Part shown: piece after piece, positions 34,199 to 43,598 of the stretch
Numbering within the stretch: the first letter of the stretch is position 1
How the letters are laid out: the number at the start of each line of letters is the position of its first letter
From: an uncultured bacterium
GTDB lineage: Bacteria; Verrucomicrobiota; Kiritimatiellia; CAIKKV01; CAITUY01
NCBI GenBank assembly: GCA_903908715.1
Contig: CAIVSY010000085.1
Span: 1-45,439, forward strand
Direction: 5' to 3'
DNA: 45,439 nt
Made by a program: the position numbers and the translations under genes
Notes under the pieces: model-generated
What the model saw: the letters and a program-made list of their open reading frames with translations, nothing else
Database searches by the model: none
Told to the model about the DNA's origin: nothing

Positions 34199-34987
34199 TC
34201 ACAACCCGAAGATCCGGACTGCGTTCTCCCCTTCAATCCTTTTCAGACGTTCAGCCGGAAGGCCGAGGCTGCGCAGTCTCTGCAGTGTCTCGCCCGCATC
34301 GGACCATGGCGAATCCGTCCCGAACATAAGAAGGCCCGCAGGATGCGCCAGCACCATCTCCCGGGCCTCTGCCACCCCAAGTGCATCGAGTGACAAGGAA
34401 ATCTCCATGGCAAGAGGGCGGCCAATCAGCAGCTGCCTCACATCCGCCCAATCCTCCCAGCCGCCAAAATGGGTGGCAACGAAACGCAACGCCGGAAACC
34501 GTTCCATCACGCGGATGACCCGCGACGGATCAGCCCTGCGCTCCCTCGGGAAAGCCATGTCATAACCCGTGTGCGACACCACGACCAGATGGCTCGCCTC
34601 CGCCGCCTCCAGGACCGGCAACACGGACTCACCGCCCAGATCAAACCCCTGATAATACGGGTGCAGTTTGATCCCCTTCAACCCGGAGTCAGCCACAATC
34701 CTGACATGTTCCCGCGCCTGCGGGTCGGCAGGGTGTACGGAAGCCAGCGGAATGACCCGATCGGAAGCGATGGAGAGCGACCAGTCAAGAATGGGCTCGA
34801 ATTGAGAAGGTTTCGTGGCGATGGAACACAAGACCGCCTTGTCGATCCCGGCCTTGTCCATGCTTCGGATCAGGCCGCCCACCGTACCATCGTGCCGCGC
34901 CTTGCAGTTCCCGGCCTCCAGATGTGCGATTGCACGCTCGGCAATGCCATCCGGAAACGCATGGGCATGGGCATCGATAACGGCCAT
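34199..34987 (-). CDS. TIM-barrel metal-dependent amidohydrolase (amidohydrolase-2 family)
   Basis: A 262-residue protein. ATG 34987 is chosen because it starts the typical first strand MAVIDAHAHAF (metal ligands H7 and H9) and lies 4 bp after nifS; the frame stays open far upstream inside nifS. Other ligands are visible: the Lys segment KGIKLHPYYQ, His in VVVSHTGYD and FVATHFGG, and Asp in MFGTDSPW. TatD and decarboxylase-type relatives share this layout; the substrate is unknown. It ends the nifU-nifS operon. Confidence 0.85.
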   Translation of the reverse strand: MAVIDAHAHAFPDGIAERAIAHLEAGNCKARHDGTVGGLIRSMDKAGIDKAVLCSIATKPSQFEPILDWSLSIASDRVIPLASVHPADPQAREHVRIVADSGLKGIKLHPYYQGFDLGGESVLPVLEAAEASHLVVVSHTGYDMAFPRERRADPSRVIRVMERFPALRFVATHFGGWEDWADVRQLLIGRPLAMEISLSLDALGVAEAREMVLAHPAGLLMFGTDSPWSDAGETLQRLRSLGLPAERLKRIEGENAVRIFGL

Positions 34988-34991
34988 ACGT

Positions 34992-36149
34992 TCACTTCCG
35001 GCCAAACGGGGACATTTCCCGAAGCCTTCGCACAATCCCCGGCATATGTTCCAGCGTTGCGCCGATGTCCTGGTCCGTCGTGTAGCGGCTGAGACTGAAA
35101 CGAACGGAACCATGCACTGCCGTAAAAGGCACGCCCATGGCGCGCAACACGTGCGAAGGCTCAAGGGAGCCCGACGTGCAGGCTGAACCGGAAGAAGCCG
35201 CAATGCCGACATCACTCAACATGTACAGGATGGACTCGCCTTCAATGTATTCAAAACTGATGTTGAGCGTGTTGGGCAACCGGTGAACCCTGTCCCCATT
35301 CACTCGGGCATCCGGACATGTCGCCAGAAGCCCCTTTTCCAGACGATCCCGCCTCATTGCCAAGGCGGCCTGCTCCTTCTCAAGACCCAGCCGGGCCATT
35401 TCACAAGCACATCCCAGTCCTATGATATACGGGACATTCTCCGTGCCGGCCCTCCGGCTCTCCTCCTGATGCCCTCCCAGAAGAAACGGATGCACCCGCG
35501 TGCCCTTGCGAACAAAAAGCGCACCCACCCCCTTTGGCGCATGAATCTTGTGCCCCGACATAGACAACATATCCACAGCCGTCTTTCTCATGTCGACCGG
35601 CACTTTGCCGACCGCCTGCACCGCATCCGTATGAAGCACACCTCCGGCCGCCTTCACCATTTCGGCGATTTCCGGGATCGGAAAGATCACTCCTGTCTCG
35701 TTGTTGGCCCACATAAGGCTCACCACCGCAGGCCCGTCGCGCAATGCCTCACCCAGCTGGACCATGTCAAGCTGACCTTCCGCATCCACCGCTATCTCAT
35801 GCAGGCGGCATCCCTTCTCCGCCAGGTAACGGCAGGGCGCCAGGACGGCAGGGTGCTCAACCCGGCTGGTCACCACATTCATCCGCTGCATCGCAGCCTC
35901 CACAGCCCCACGTATGGCCGTGTTATCACTCTCCGTCCCGCAACTGGTAAAGATGATCTCCGCAGGATCCGCATGAACCAGCGCCGCCACTTGCTCCCGC
36001 GCCCGCTCCACATGCCGCTTCACCTGGCCGCCGAAACGATGCATGCTCGAGGGGTTGCCCCACAAGTCACGCAGGAAAGGCTCCATCGCCGCAAGGACTT
36101 CGGGAGCAGGCTGCGTGGTCGCGTTATTGTCCAGATAGATGTTTCTCAC
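34992..36149 (-). CDS. nifS: Cysteine desulfurase NifS/IscS
   Basis: A 385-residue PLP enzyme that takes sulfur from cysteine for Fe-S cluster assembly. The start is GTG 36149: it begins at VRNIYLDNNATTQ, where the family begins, and overlaps the nifU stop (GTGA), with GGAGG 7 nt upstream. PLP-binding Lys is K201 in SGHKIHAPKG; the catalytic loop Cys is C324 in SSGSACTSG, the short group I-type loop. Coupled to nifU. Confidence 0.94.
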   Translation of the reverse strand: MRNIYLDNNATTQPAPEVLAAMEPFLRDLWGNPSSMHRFGGQVKRHVERAREQVAALVHADPAEIIFTSCGTESDNTAIRGAVEAAMQRMNVVTSRVEHPAVLAPCRYLAEKGCRLHEIAVDAEGQLDMVQLGEALRDGPAVVSLMWANNETGVIFPIPEIAEMVKAAGGVLHTDAVQAVGKVPVDMRKTAVDMLSMSGHKIHAPKGVGALFVRKGTRVHPFLLGGHQEESRRAGTENVPYIIGLGCACEMARLGLEKEQAALAMRRDRLEKGLLATCPDARVNGDRVHRLPNTLNISFEYIEGESILYMLSDVGIAASSGSACTSGSLEPSHVLRAMGVPFTAVHGSVRFSLSRYTTDQDIGATLEHMPGIVRRLREMSPFGRK

Positions 36150-37000
36150 TCCTTGGCCTCCTCCACCACCAGATCGCTGGACACAAACTCCCGCAACTTG
36201 ACCTCCACCACATCCTTCAGGGTAAACCGGGCCACCTGGCAACCGGCACACATGCCACGCAACCCGACCTTAACCCGGTTGCCATCCACATCAATCAGCT
36301 CGATATCCCCCCCGTCATTCTTAAGCAAAGGCCGGATCTCCCGATCAATTGTCTGTTCAATCAATCGGATCTTCTCAATCACTGTCAGTCGTCGAGGCGC
36401 CGCCTGGGCCCCAGCCTTCCGCTCCGCCTCCAGCAATTCAACCCGGACACGGTCAACTATCGCGGCAATATCGTCCTTGCACTTACCGCACCCGCCCCCC
36501 GCCTTGGTATAATTGGTCACTTGATCAACGGTCGTAAGCCCGTTTTCCCGCACAACCCGCTCAATTTCCTCCTCGGTGACGCCAAAACAATTGCAAACAA
36601 CCTTTCCGGCCAGGATCTTCTTCGTTGTGCTGCCGCTACGATAGTTTTCGATGGCCGCCTCCAGAGCCTCCCGGCCCATTACCGAGCAATGCATTTTCTG
36701 CTCCGGCAACCCGCCAAGGTAACGAGCTATGTCCTGGTTGGTAACCGCCGCAGCCTCCTCAAGGGTCATGCCCTTGATCATCTCCGTAAGCGCGGACGAA
36801 GACGCAATGGCACTGGCACAACCGAAAGTCTGGAATTTGACCTCGGTAATCCGCCCATCGGCATCCAGCTTGAAGGTCAGTCGCAAGGCGTCACCGCACG
36901 CCAGGCTGCCCACCTCGCCAACACCGTCAGGATTCTCCACGGCTCCAACATTCCGCGGATTGCGGAAATGATCCATTACCCTCTCCGTATAATCCCACAT
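36146..37000 (-). CDS. nifU: Fe-S cluster scaffold protein NifU (three-domain)
   Basis: A 284-residue full-length NifU. The IscU-like domain has ligands C35, C61 and C105. A Bfd-type [2Fe-2S] domain follows with C135, C137, C170 and C173, and a C-terminal NifU domain with CAGC (C250, C253). It accepts sulfur from the NifS encoded next and delivers clusters. No nitrogenase genes are nearby; in anaerobes this NifUS pair often serves general Fe-S assembly. It is 39 bp after the TPR lipoprotein gene. Confidence 0.95.
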   Translation of the reverse strand: MWDYTERVMDHFRNPRNVGAVENPDGVGEVGSLACGDALRLTFKLDADGRITEVKFQTFGCASAIASSSALTEMIKGMTLEEAAAVTNQDIARYLGGLPEQKMHCSVMGREALEAAIENYRSGSTTKKILAGKVVCNCFGVTEEEIERVVRENGLTTVDQVTNYTKAGGGCGKCKDDIAAIVDRVRVELLEAERKAGAQAAPRRLTVIEKIRLIEQTIDREIRPLLKNDGGDIELIDVDGNRVKVGLRGMCAGCQVARFTLKDVVEVKLREFVSSDLVVEEAKE

Positions 37001-37039
37001 ATTGCCCTCCCTTATCCCGCCCGAACCTGCCCGCCGGAA

Positions 37040-38563
37040 TTACCCCTTGGGAAGCGCATCGAGACCGGCTTGTATCTTCCTGTTCTCCTTGGACTCCTTG
37101 TCGGGAAACACAAGCAAGGCCTTTTCATAATATCCCCGCGCCTCCGCATAGGCCTTGGCAGCCTCCTCGGCCCGCCCGGCCTCCGCCAGAATGTCCCCGA
37201 TACGCCGGCAATTGAGTCCCATGACCATGTCCGCGGTCACCCATGACCCATCCAGCGGATCCATCTCACGATCGACCATCTGCTTGCTGATCAACAGCAT
37301 GAATTCACGGAAGTGGCGCACAGCGTCATCAGTACGCTTCTCCTGCAAGGCCAGATGCGCCTTGATCTTTGCCGCAAGAACCCCCGTCATGACGCGCTCG
37401 TCATCCTTGAAAAGATCCGACTCGACCAGCGCCAGCGACTCCGCGTATTTTTCAAGGAAGAACCCCATGTCAAGGAGATACCCAGCCACCCTTCTCTTGA
37501 AGTTCAGGTCTTGCGAATTCTTCATCAGGGAATCAAACATTGCGTACACAGGCGCCATGGCCTTGGCGTCACCAGAACCGAGAAACTCCGTATACACCCC
37601 ATCCATCTGGTCGGCAATGAAACCCGCGGACAGCCCCCGCTCCCGCAGGCTCACAAGCCGTACCCCCATCCCCGCAACATCCTTGCGCTCACGGACGCTG
37701 CGCATCCAATGCCGGGCGGCTGCCTCCCGCACCGCATTGCGGCTCAGGCAGGTCGTTATCAGTTCCTCACTTAACGAATCCCCCTTGTCCGGCAGGCAAT
37801 TCGCCAGGATATTCATCCCATTCAGCACGTTTTCGTCGGGAATGCCCGCGATTTCCTGGCGGAAAAAGGCAAGAGCCTCATCCAGGCGCCCCTCCCTCGT
37901 CATCAACACCAGCCGCATATCACAAAGCACCCCCTTCTTTTCCGGCGAGCCAGGCAGAATCTTTTCCACCAGCGCAGGAACCTCCGCCGCCTGCTCCTTG
38001 CAGCCAGCCTCCAGAAGAACGCTGAAAACACGGCGGGCAAGGTTGATGGCTGCAGGCGCACCCGATTGACCCATCACGGCACCCGTCAAAGGCAGGACCT
38101 CCTGGCTCCGCCCAAGGCCGCATAATGCCCTCACCTGAGCCAGGGTCAGCATCTCGCGGGCCGGTTCACCAAAGGCCACCTTATCCATCGACCGGCACCA
38201 TTCGACAAACTCCTCGCCAGACTGCTTCGCGGCGAGATTCTCGATCATCAATCCGAGCAGCCCTTCCATGCCCGCAGGGGCAGCTTCCAGCCCAGACTGA
38301 AAATATTTCCGCGCCTGATCAGCATCCCCGGCCATCCAGGCAAAACCCACCATCCGGGATAACATCTCGACCTTGTGGCTCTTGAAGGCGTCCATATCGA
38401 CCATACCAACCAGGATATGGAGTGCACCCGTAGCGTTCCCCGAAATGGCCATCTGTTCAGCCTTGACCATCTCCGCACGATACTGTTCATCCGTCCTGTC
38501 GCGACACGAAACCACTCCCAGGGCCAAAAACATAGCCGCAAAGACAAACGCGATCGTCCTCAT
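37040..38563 (-). CDS. TPR-repeat lipoprotein of unknown function
   Basis: A 507-residue lipoprotein. ATG 38563 is chosen because GGGAGG lies just upstream and a signal with VVSC (Cys 20) starts there; the frame stays open further upstream. The mature part is entirely helical with TPR-like repeats (AMAGDADQARKYFQSGLEAAP, AYAEARGYYEKALLVFPD). It has no enzymatic motif. As first gene of the nifU-nifS operon its position is odd. A scaffold or envelope role is all that can be inferred. Confidence 0.75.
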   Translation of the reverse strand: MRTIAFVFAAMFLALGVVSCRDRTDEQYRAEMVKAEQMAISGNATGALHILVGMVDMDAFKSHKVEMLSRMVGFAWMAGDADQARKYFQSGLEAAPAGMEGLLGLMIENLAAKQSGEEFVEWCRSMDKVAFGEPAREMLTLAQVRALCGLGRSQEVLPLTGAVMGQSGAPAAINLARRVFSVLLEAGCKEQAAEVPALVEKILPGSPEKKGVLCDMRLVLMTREGRLDEALAFFRQEIAGIPDENVLNGMNILANCLPDKGDSLSEELITTCLSRNAVREAAARHWMRSVRERKDVAGMGVRLVSLRERGLSAGFIADQMDGVYTEFLGSGDAKAMAPVYAMFDSLMKNSQDLNFKRRVAGYLLDMGFFLEKYAESLALVESDLFKDDERVMTGVLAAKIKAHLALQEKRTDDAVRHFREFMLLISKQMVDREMDPLDGSWVTADMVMGLNCRRIGDILAEAGRAEEAAKAYAEARGYYEKALLVFPDKESKENRKIQAGLDALPKG

Positions 38564-38796
38564 TCGTACCTCCCTATCCTGTGAATTTCCTCGCCCGGAC
38601 CAGCGCATCAAACTGCACACTGCAGGAGTATCCCCACACATCTTCCAAACGTCAACTCGATTTCGCCGGAACTCACCCTCCTCGCCTCTGCAACACCCTT
38701 GCAGCGACGTAAAAGCCCCGCAAGGCATTGGGGGCATTGCACAACGAAGCCTTTTTCTGCTAACGTCTGGCCTTTTGGAAGGAGTATGGAGAATTC

Positions 38797-40104
38797 ATGA
38801 GCGTTCGTGTCCGTTTTGCCCCAAGCCCGACAGGCCATGTCCATATCGGGAATATCCGCGCCGCCATCTTTAACTGGCTGTTCGCCCGCCATCACGCCGG
38901 GCGTTTCCTGCTCCGCATTGAAGATACGGACCGGGAACGATCCACGCCGGAAGCCGTCCAAGCCATCCTCGATGCCATGGCTTGGCTGGGTATACAGTAC
39001 GACGAAACCCCGCTCTACCAGTCCACCCAGCATCCGCGCCACATGGAAGCGGCTGAATCCCTTCTCAGGAACGGGCACGCATACAAGGAGGACAAGGGCG
39101 GTACAGGCCAGGGGGAATGCATCCTCTTCCGCATGCCAGGCACCGACATGGCGTTCCATGACGAAATCAAGGGCGATCTCTCGAAAAAAGCAGCCGACAT
39201 GAAGGACTTCGTCATCGTACGGTCCGACGGTTCCCCGGTCTTCCATCTCGCCAACGTGGTCGATGATATCACCCAGGGCATTACCCACATCATCCGGGGG
39301 GATGACCATGTGGAAAACACCTTCCGTCATGTGGCCCTCTATCAGGCCCTGGGCGCGCCAGTCCCCCGTTACGCCCATCTGCCCATGATCGTCAATGCCC
39401 AAGGCAAGCCCTACTCCAAACGCGATGGCGCTGCGTATGTCGGTCAATTCCGCGAAATGGGTTACTCGGCCGAAGCACTTTTCAACTACCTCACCCTGCT
39501 GGGCTGGTCCCCGGGCGATGACCGGGAGAAAATGACCCGCGAGGAAATCATCTCGGCTTTCACCCTGGACCGCGTAAAAAGCGCCCCCGCGCAAATGGAC
39601 CTGCGCAAGCTGACGCATATGAACGGGTTATACCTGGCTGAACTCCCCCTGTCGGAATTCGCCAGCGGTGTGCGCCGTTCCCTTTCCCGTCTGGACTGGG
39701 GGCAAAACCTGGACGAGGCTCTGTTCCTGAACGTTTGCCGCCTGATGCAATCGCGCACCCCGCTCTTCTCGCAATCCGAAACCTGGAAATACTTCTTCAT
39801 CGACCCGCCCGAGTATGACGAAAAGGCCGTTCAGAAAAACCTGAAGAAGGAAGGGGCGCGAACCGCACTGGAAACCATACAGAGACATCTCTCACCTTCC
39901 GATTTCTCGGACAGCTCAATCCACGCCGCCATCCGAAAAGCGGAAGCCGAAATGGGCGTCGGCGAAGGCAAGCTGAACCAGGCCCTGCGCGTCGCGGTAA
40001 CCGGCTCCTCTATCGGCGCCGGCATATACGAAACCATGGCGGTCCTGGGCGCTCCCAGGTCACTCACCCGTCTGAAATACGCGATTGAACAGTTAACATC
40101 CTGA
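38797..40104 (+). CDS. gltX: Glutamyl-tRNA synthetase
   Basis: A 435-residue class I synthetase that charges tRNA-Glu. The HIGH-type motif is HVHIG (14-18) and the KMSKS-type motif is PYSKR (205-209). The acceptor-binding segment [23 protein letters not shown] is intact. It is shorter than the common ~470-490 residues, and the Cys-rich zinc site in the connective region is absent ([19 protein letters not shown]). GGAAGGAG precedes the ATG. A possible promoter is TTGCAC 38737 / TAACGT 38761 (18-nt spacer). Thirteen bp separate it from glnS. Confidence 0.94.
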   Translation: MSVRVRFAPSPTGHVHIGNIRAAIFNWLFARHHAGRFLLRIEDTDRERSTPEAVQAILDAMAWLGIQYDETPLYQSTQHPRHMEAAESLLRNGHAYKEDKGGTGQGECILFRMPGTDMAFHDEIKGDLSKKAADMKDFVIVRSDGSPVFHLANVVDDITQGITHIIRGDDHVENTFRHVALYQALGAPVPRYAHLPMIVNAQGKPYSKRDGAAYVGQFREMGYSAEALFNYLTLLGWSPGDDREKMTREEIISAFTLDRVKSAPAQMDLRKLTHMNGLYLAELPLSEFASGVRRSLSRLDWGQNLDEALFLNVCRLMQSRTPLFSQSETWKYFFIDPPEYDEKAVQKNLKKEGARTALETIQRHLSPSDFSDSSIHAAIRKAEAEMGVGEGKLNQALRVAVTGSSIGAGIYETMAVLGAPRSLTRLKYAIEQLTS

Positions 40105-40117
40105 CCCGCATCCGGCC

Positions 40118-41812
40118 ATGAACACAAACGAATCCAACCACAATCCGACTTCCGACTTCATCCGCGACATCGTCGCCGACGACGTCCAGTCAGGCAAACA
40201 TACCCGCATCATCACACGGTTTCCGCCCGAACCGAACGGCTACCTGCATATCGGCCATGCCAAGGCCATTTGCATCGATTTCGGCGTCGCCGCGGAATTC
40301 AACGGCGAATGCCACCTGCGGATGGACGATACAAACCCGGCAAAGGAGAACATGGAATACGTCGAATCCATCCGGAATGACGTGCGTTGGCTTGGGTTTG
40401 ACTGGGGACCCCATTTCTACTTTTCAGCAGATTATTTCGAGCGCATGTACGAGGCTGCCGCCACCCTGATCCGGAAGGAAAAGGCATACGTCTGTGAACT
40501 CACCATGGATGAATGGAAGGATTACCGCGGCATCCCCACGCAACCGGGGAAACCCAGCCCGTTCCGGAACCGGCCGATCGGGGAAAGCCTCGACCTTTTC
40601 GCCCGGATGCGGGCCGGCCAATTCCCGGATGGCACACTGTGCGTCCGCGCCAAGATCGACATGAGCTCCCCAAACCTGCACCTGCGCGACCCCGTTATGT
40701 ACCGGATCATGCGGGCCCACCATTACCGCACCGGTGACAAGTGGTGCATCTACCCGACATATGACTTCGCCCATCCGCTTGAAGATGCCTTCGAAAATAT
40801 CACCCACTCATTGTGTACCCTGGAATTCGAGGTACACCGTCCGCTTTACGATTGGTTCTTGCGGGAACTGGAGTTTCCCCAACCCCCTCGACAGATTGAA
40901 TTTGCGCGCCTGAACCTTACCTATACCGTGTTGAGCAAACGCAGGCTCCTGGAACTGGTGCGTGATGGCTTAGTCAACGGATGGGATGACCCTCGTATGC
41001 CCACCATTGCAGGCCTGCGCCGGCGCGGATTCACCCCCGCCTCGATCCGCACCTTCTGCAAACGTATTGGCGTCACCAAGTTTGACGGGTACACGGATAT
41101 CGCCCTTCTGGAATTCTGCCTGCGCGAGGAATTGAACAGGACGGCACCGCGGGCCATGGCGGTCCTGAACCCGGTTAAGGTGGTAATCGAGAACTATCCG
41201 GCGGGTCAGGAGGAATGGCTGGAGGCCGTCAACAACCCTGAAGATTCATCCGCCGGGACTCGTCAGGTACCCTTCTCAAGGGAGTTGTACATAGAAGCCG
41301 ATGACTTCATGGAGGACGCGCCACGGAAGTTCTTCCGTCTGGCTCCGGGACGTGAAGTCCGCCTGCGTTACGGATACCTGGTCACCTGTACCGGCTTCGA
41401 CAAGGATCCAGTCACCGGCAGGATCACACAGGTGCGGTGCAACTACGATCCGGCTACACGCGGCGGGAATGCCCCGGATGGCCGTAAGGTCAAGGGCACC
41501 ATTCACTGGGTATCCGCTCCGCATGCCGTCCGCGCCGAAGTGCGTCTTTACGACCGGCTCTTCAAGGCCGAACACCCGGAGGAGGTCTCCGCCGGACAGG
41601 ACTACAAGATGAATCTGAACACCGAATCGCTTAAGGTGATCCACGCACTGGTGGAACCAGGCCTTGCCAATCCCGCACCTGATATTCGTTTCCAGTTCGA
41701 AAGGAAAGGATACTTTATCCAGGACCGCGTTGACTTCCGCCAGGATTCACCTGTCTATAACCAAATCGTTCCCCTGAAGGACAGCTGGACCAAGACAGCC
41801 GCAACGGAATAG
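40118..41812 (+). CDS. glnS: Glutaminyl-tRNA synthetase
   Basis: A 564-residue class I synthetase that attaches Gln directly to tRNA-Gln. HIGH is HIGHAKA (44-50); the KMSKS-type motif is VLSKR (271-275). The anticodon-binding beta-barrels are present ([42 protein letters not shown]). Length is normal. Located 13 bp after gltX and probably co-transcribed. Direct Gln charging means the GatCAB amidation route is not needed for tRNA-Gln. Confidence 0.96.
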   Translation: MNTNESNHNPTSDFIRDIVADDVQSGKHTRIITRFPPEPNGYLHIGHAKAICIDFGVAAEFNGECHLRMDDTNPAKENMEYVESIRNDVRWLGFDWGPHFYFSADYFERMYEAAATLIRKEKAYVCELTMDEWKDYRGIPTQPGKPSPFRNRPIGESLDLFARMRAGQFPDGTLCVRAKIDMSSPNLHLRDPVMYRIMRAHHYRTGDKWCIYPTYDFAHPLEDAFENITHSLCTLEFEVHRPLYDWFLRELEFPQPPRQIEFARLNLTYTVLSKRRLLELVRDGLVNGWDDPRMPTIAGLRRRGFTPASIRTFCKRIGVTKFDGYTDIALLEFCLREELNRTAPRAMAVLNPVKVVIENYPAGQEEWLEAVNNPEDSSAGTRQVPFSRELYIEADDFMEDAPRKFFRLAPGREVRLRYGYLVTCTGFDKDPVTGRITQVRCNYDPATRGGNAPDGRKVKGTIHWVSAPHAVRAEVRLYDRLFKAEHPEEVSAGQDYKMNLNTESLKVIHALVEPGLANPAPDIRFQFERKGYFIQDRVDFRQDSPVYNQIVPLKDSWTKTAATE

Positions 41813-42101
41813 CCTGACCGGAAGGGACACATCCGGGAGTTATGACGGTCGGGCGGTCCATACGAAGGGCTTTCCTCCTTTTTGACAGCGGAAAGAGACG
41901 GCCATGAGCGCGGCAAAACCGGGGAAGCACCAGAACGGGCCGCGGAGCTCAAAGCAATTCCGGAAATGTGAACACCGGGATTCCATAGCTCCACTTCAGG
42001 TCGGGATTCCTTGATTGGCAAGGTCGGCATAGCGGACGCCGACTTACCCGGGGCCCGAGGCCGTATTGGGTGTCACGATAACGAGCCAAACCGCCCGACT
42101 G
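41813..42101. other. Convergent intergenic region after glnS
   Basis: About 290 bp between converging genes. The only structure seen is a 6-bp hairpin GTCGGC/GCCGAC (42023-42043) with no clear T-tract. A 36-codon frame from ATG 41903 has no convincing start signal and is not called. Otherwise nothing recognisable. Confidence 0.5.
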
Positions 42102-42935
42102 TCACAAATCCCGGCCACGCCCCTTTTCAATGAACTCGCGCAGCACCGCCTCATACTGCCGGCCGCTCTCTTCCCGCCCCGTATTGTGCGATCCCTTGAG
42201 TTCAAAGAACGCCTTCGGTTCATTGGCCGCCTCGAACAGGCGCCGGCCGAAGGCAAACGGGATCATCTCATCATCCCTGCCGTGCGCCACCAGGACCGGG
42301 CAGCGGATACGTGACAGCCTTTCAAGCGTATTATAGCGGAAGCGGCAAAGCCAGCGGACCGGCAGGAAGGGATACAACCGGGCCGCCATATCGGGCAGGG
42401 AGGTGAACGTGGACTCCAGAACCAGTCCAGCCGGTGACCGGCTCTCCGCCAGCCACGCCGCCACGGCGCCTCCAAGCGATTCGCCATGGATCACAATCGA
42501 ATCCTCCCCGACTCCGCGGACTTTCACCAGCCACTCCCAGACAGCCGCCGCATCCTGGTAGGTGCCCTCCTCGGTCGGCTTGCCCCCGCTCTTGCCGTAG
42601 CCCCGGTAGTCAAAACAGCACACGTTGAAGCCCATCTCGTGAAACATCCAGAGGGCATCGATCCGGTGCCAGATGTTGCCCGCATTCCCGTGGCAGAGCA
42701 GAACCGTCGCCCCCGCGCCTTCCGCCGGAACAAACCATCCGTGAATGCCCGTGCCGTCGGCCGCGGTCACATTCACTTCCTCGTACTTCAGACCGGCCGT
42801 CGCGGGCGTGGAGGTCAGGGACCGGGACGGATAGTAGACATATCGCCCCTGCCGGAAATACAGCAGCAGCACCAGGCCGACATAGGAGGCCACCGCCACA
42901 CGAATCACCGGCCATACGATCTCCTGCACCCGCAT
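42102..42935 (-). CDS. Membrane-anchored alpha/beta hydrolase (BEM46/YfhR-like)
   Basis: A 277-residue protein with an N-terminal TM anchor (VIRVAVASYVGLVLLLYF) and an alpha/beta-hydrolase domain. Nucleophile elbow is GESLGG; the oxyanion region is LLCHGNAGN; the acid is in HGRDDEMIPF and the catalytic His in GSHNTG. ATG 42935 is used, 4 bp after the DUF502 gene. The BEM46/ABHD13 group has this layout; the substrate is unknown, with a lipid-type ester plausible. Confidence 0.85.
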   Translation of the reverse strand: MRVQEIVWPVIRVAVASYVGLVLLLYFRQGRYVYYPSRSLTSTPATAGLKYEEVNVTAADGTGIHGWFVPAEGAGATVLLCHGNAGNIWHRIDALWMFHEMGFNVCCFDYRGYGKSGGKPTEEGTYQDAAAVWEWLVKVRGVGEDSIVIHGESLGGAVAAWLAESRSPAGLVLESTFTSLPDMAARLYPFLPVRWLCRFRYNTLERLSRIRCPVLVAHGRDDEMIPFAFGRRLFEAANEPKAFFELKGSHNTGREESGRQYEAVLREFIEKGRGRDL

Positions 42936-42939
42936 ACCC

Positions 42940-43590
42940 TTATCTCCCCTGTTCCGCCGGCAGGAACTCCATCCTGTCCGGCGCGATGAAACCGCCGGAG
43001 ACAATGACCTTGACCGCCGTCTCCACACTCATGTCCAGCGTGCGCAATTCCTCGCTCCGGATGAACTCCAGGAAACCGGATGTCGGATTGGGCGCCGTCG
43101 GGATGAACACCCGGCTCCACGCCTGGCCGGAAGCATCCCGCGTCACGCCCGTCACAAAGGCCAGCGCATACAGGCCAGGCCGCGGATACTCTACGAGAAC
43201 CACCGACTGGAAAGCGTTCTTGCCCGGCAGCGAGATGGCATCGATGACCTGCTTCGCCGCCCCATAGATGTTCTTGATCACCGGCACCCGCAGGATGATG
43301 GACTCGCCCCACCTCAGCAACCGCTTGCCGATGACCCGGCTCGTGATCACTCCCACCAGGAACACCACCAGCAGGAAGGCAAGAACCGACAGGAACCACG
43401 TCACCGCCGGCGAAAGCTCCCACGGAAGCAAACGGAACAGCGGCTGGAGAACCGAACCCATGACGCCGAACAATGTGCTGGCGACAAAATACGTGATCCA
43501 CAGCGGCACCAGCACAAGGAAACCGGAAATCAACCGTGTGCGCACATACCGTTGCCAGGTTATCCTGCCGGAAACCGTTTCCATGAGCAT
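42940..43590 (-). CDS. DUF502-family membrane protein
   Basis: A 216-residue protein with two TM segments (SGFLVLVPLWITYFVAST and VTWFLSVLAFLLVVFLVGVIT) and a soluble C-terminal domain with the DUF502 signatures SIILRVPVIKNIYGAAKQV and VFIPTAPNPTSGFL. AAGGAG lies 4 nt before ATG 43590. Function is unknown for the family; in plants relatives (LCV-like) are membrane proteins. It lies 8 bp after the MscS-type gene, hinting at an envelope-tension context. Confidence 0.85.
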   Translation of the reverse strand: MLMETVSGRITWQRYVRTRLISGFLVLVPLWITYFVASTLFGVMGSVLQPLFRLLPWELSPAVTWFLSVLAFLLVVFLVGVITSRVIGKRLLRWGESIILRVPVIKNIYGAAKQVIDAISLPGKNAFQSVVLVEYPRPGLYALAFVTGVTRDASGQAWSRVFIPTAPNPTSGFLEFIRSEELRTLDMSVETAVKVIVSGGFIAPDRMEFLPAEQGR

Positions 43591-43598
43591 TCGTCTCC

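Noticed and set aside
35283..36512. 409-codon open frame on the plus strand
   Set aside because: It is antisense to nifS and nifU, both full length with catalytic residues; the frame has no recognisable domain.
36146..37000. NifU/NifS as evidence of nitrogen fixation
   Set aside because: No nitrogenase structural or cofactor genes are present; NifUS-type systems serve general Fe-S assembly in many anaerobes.
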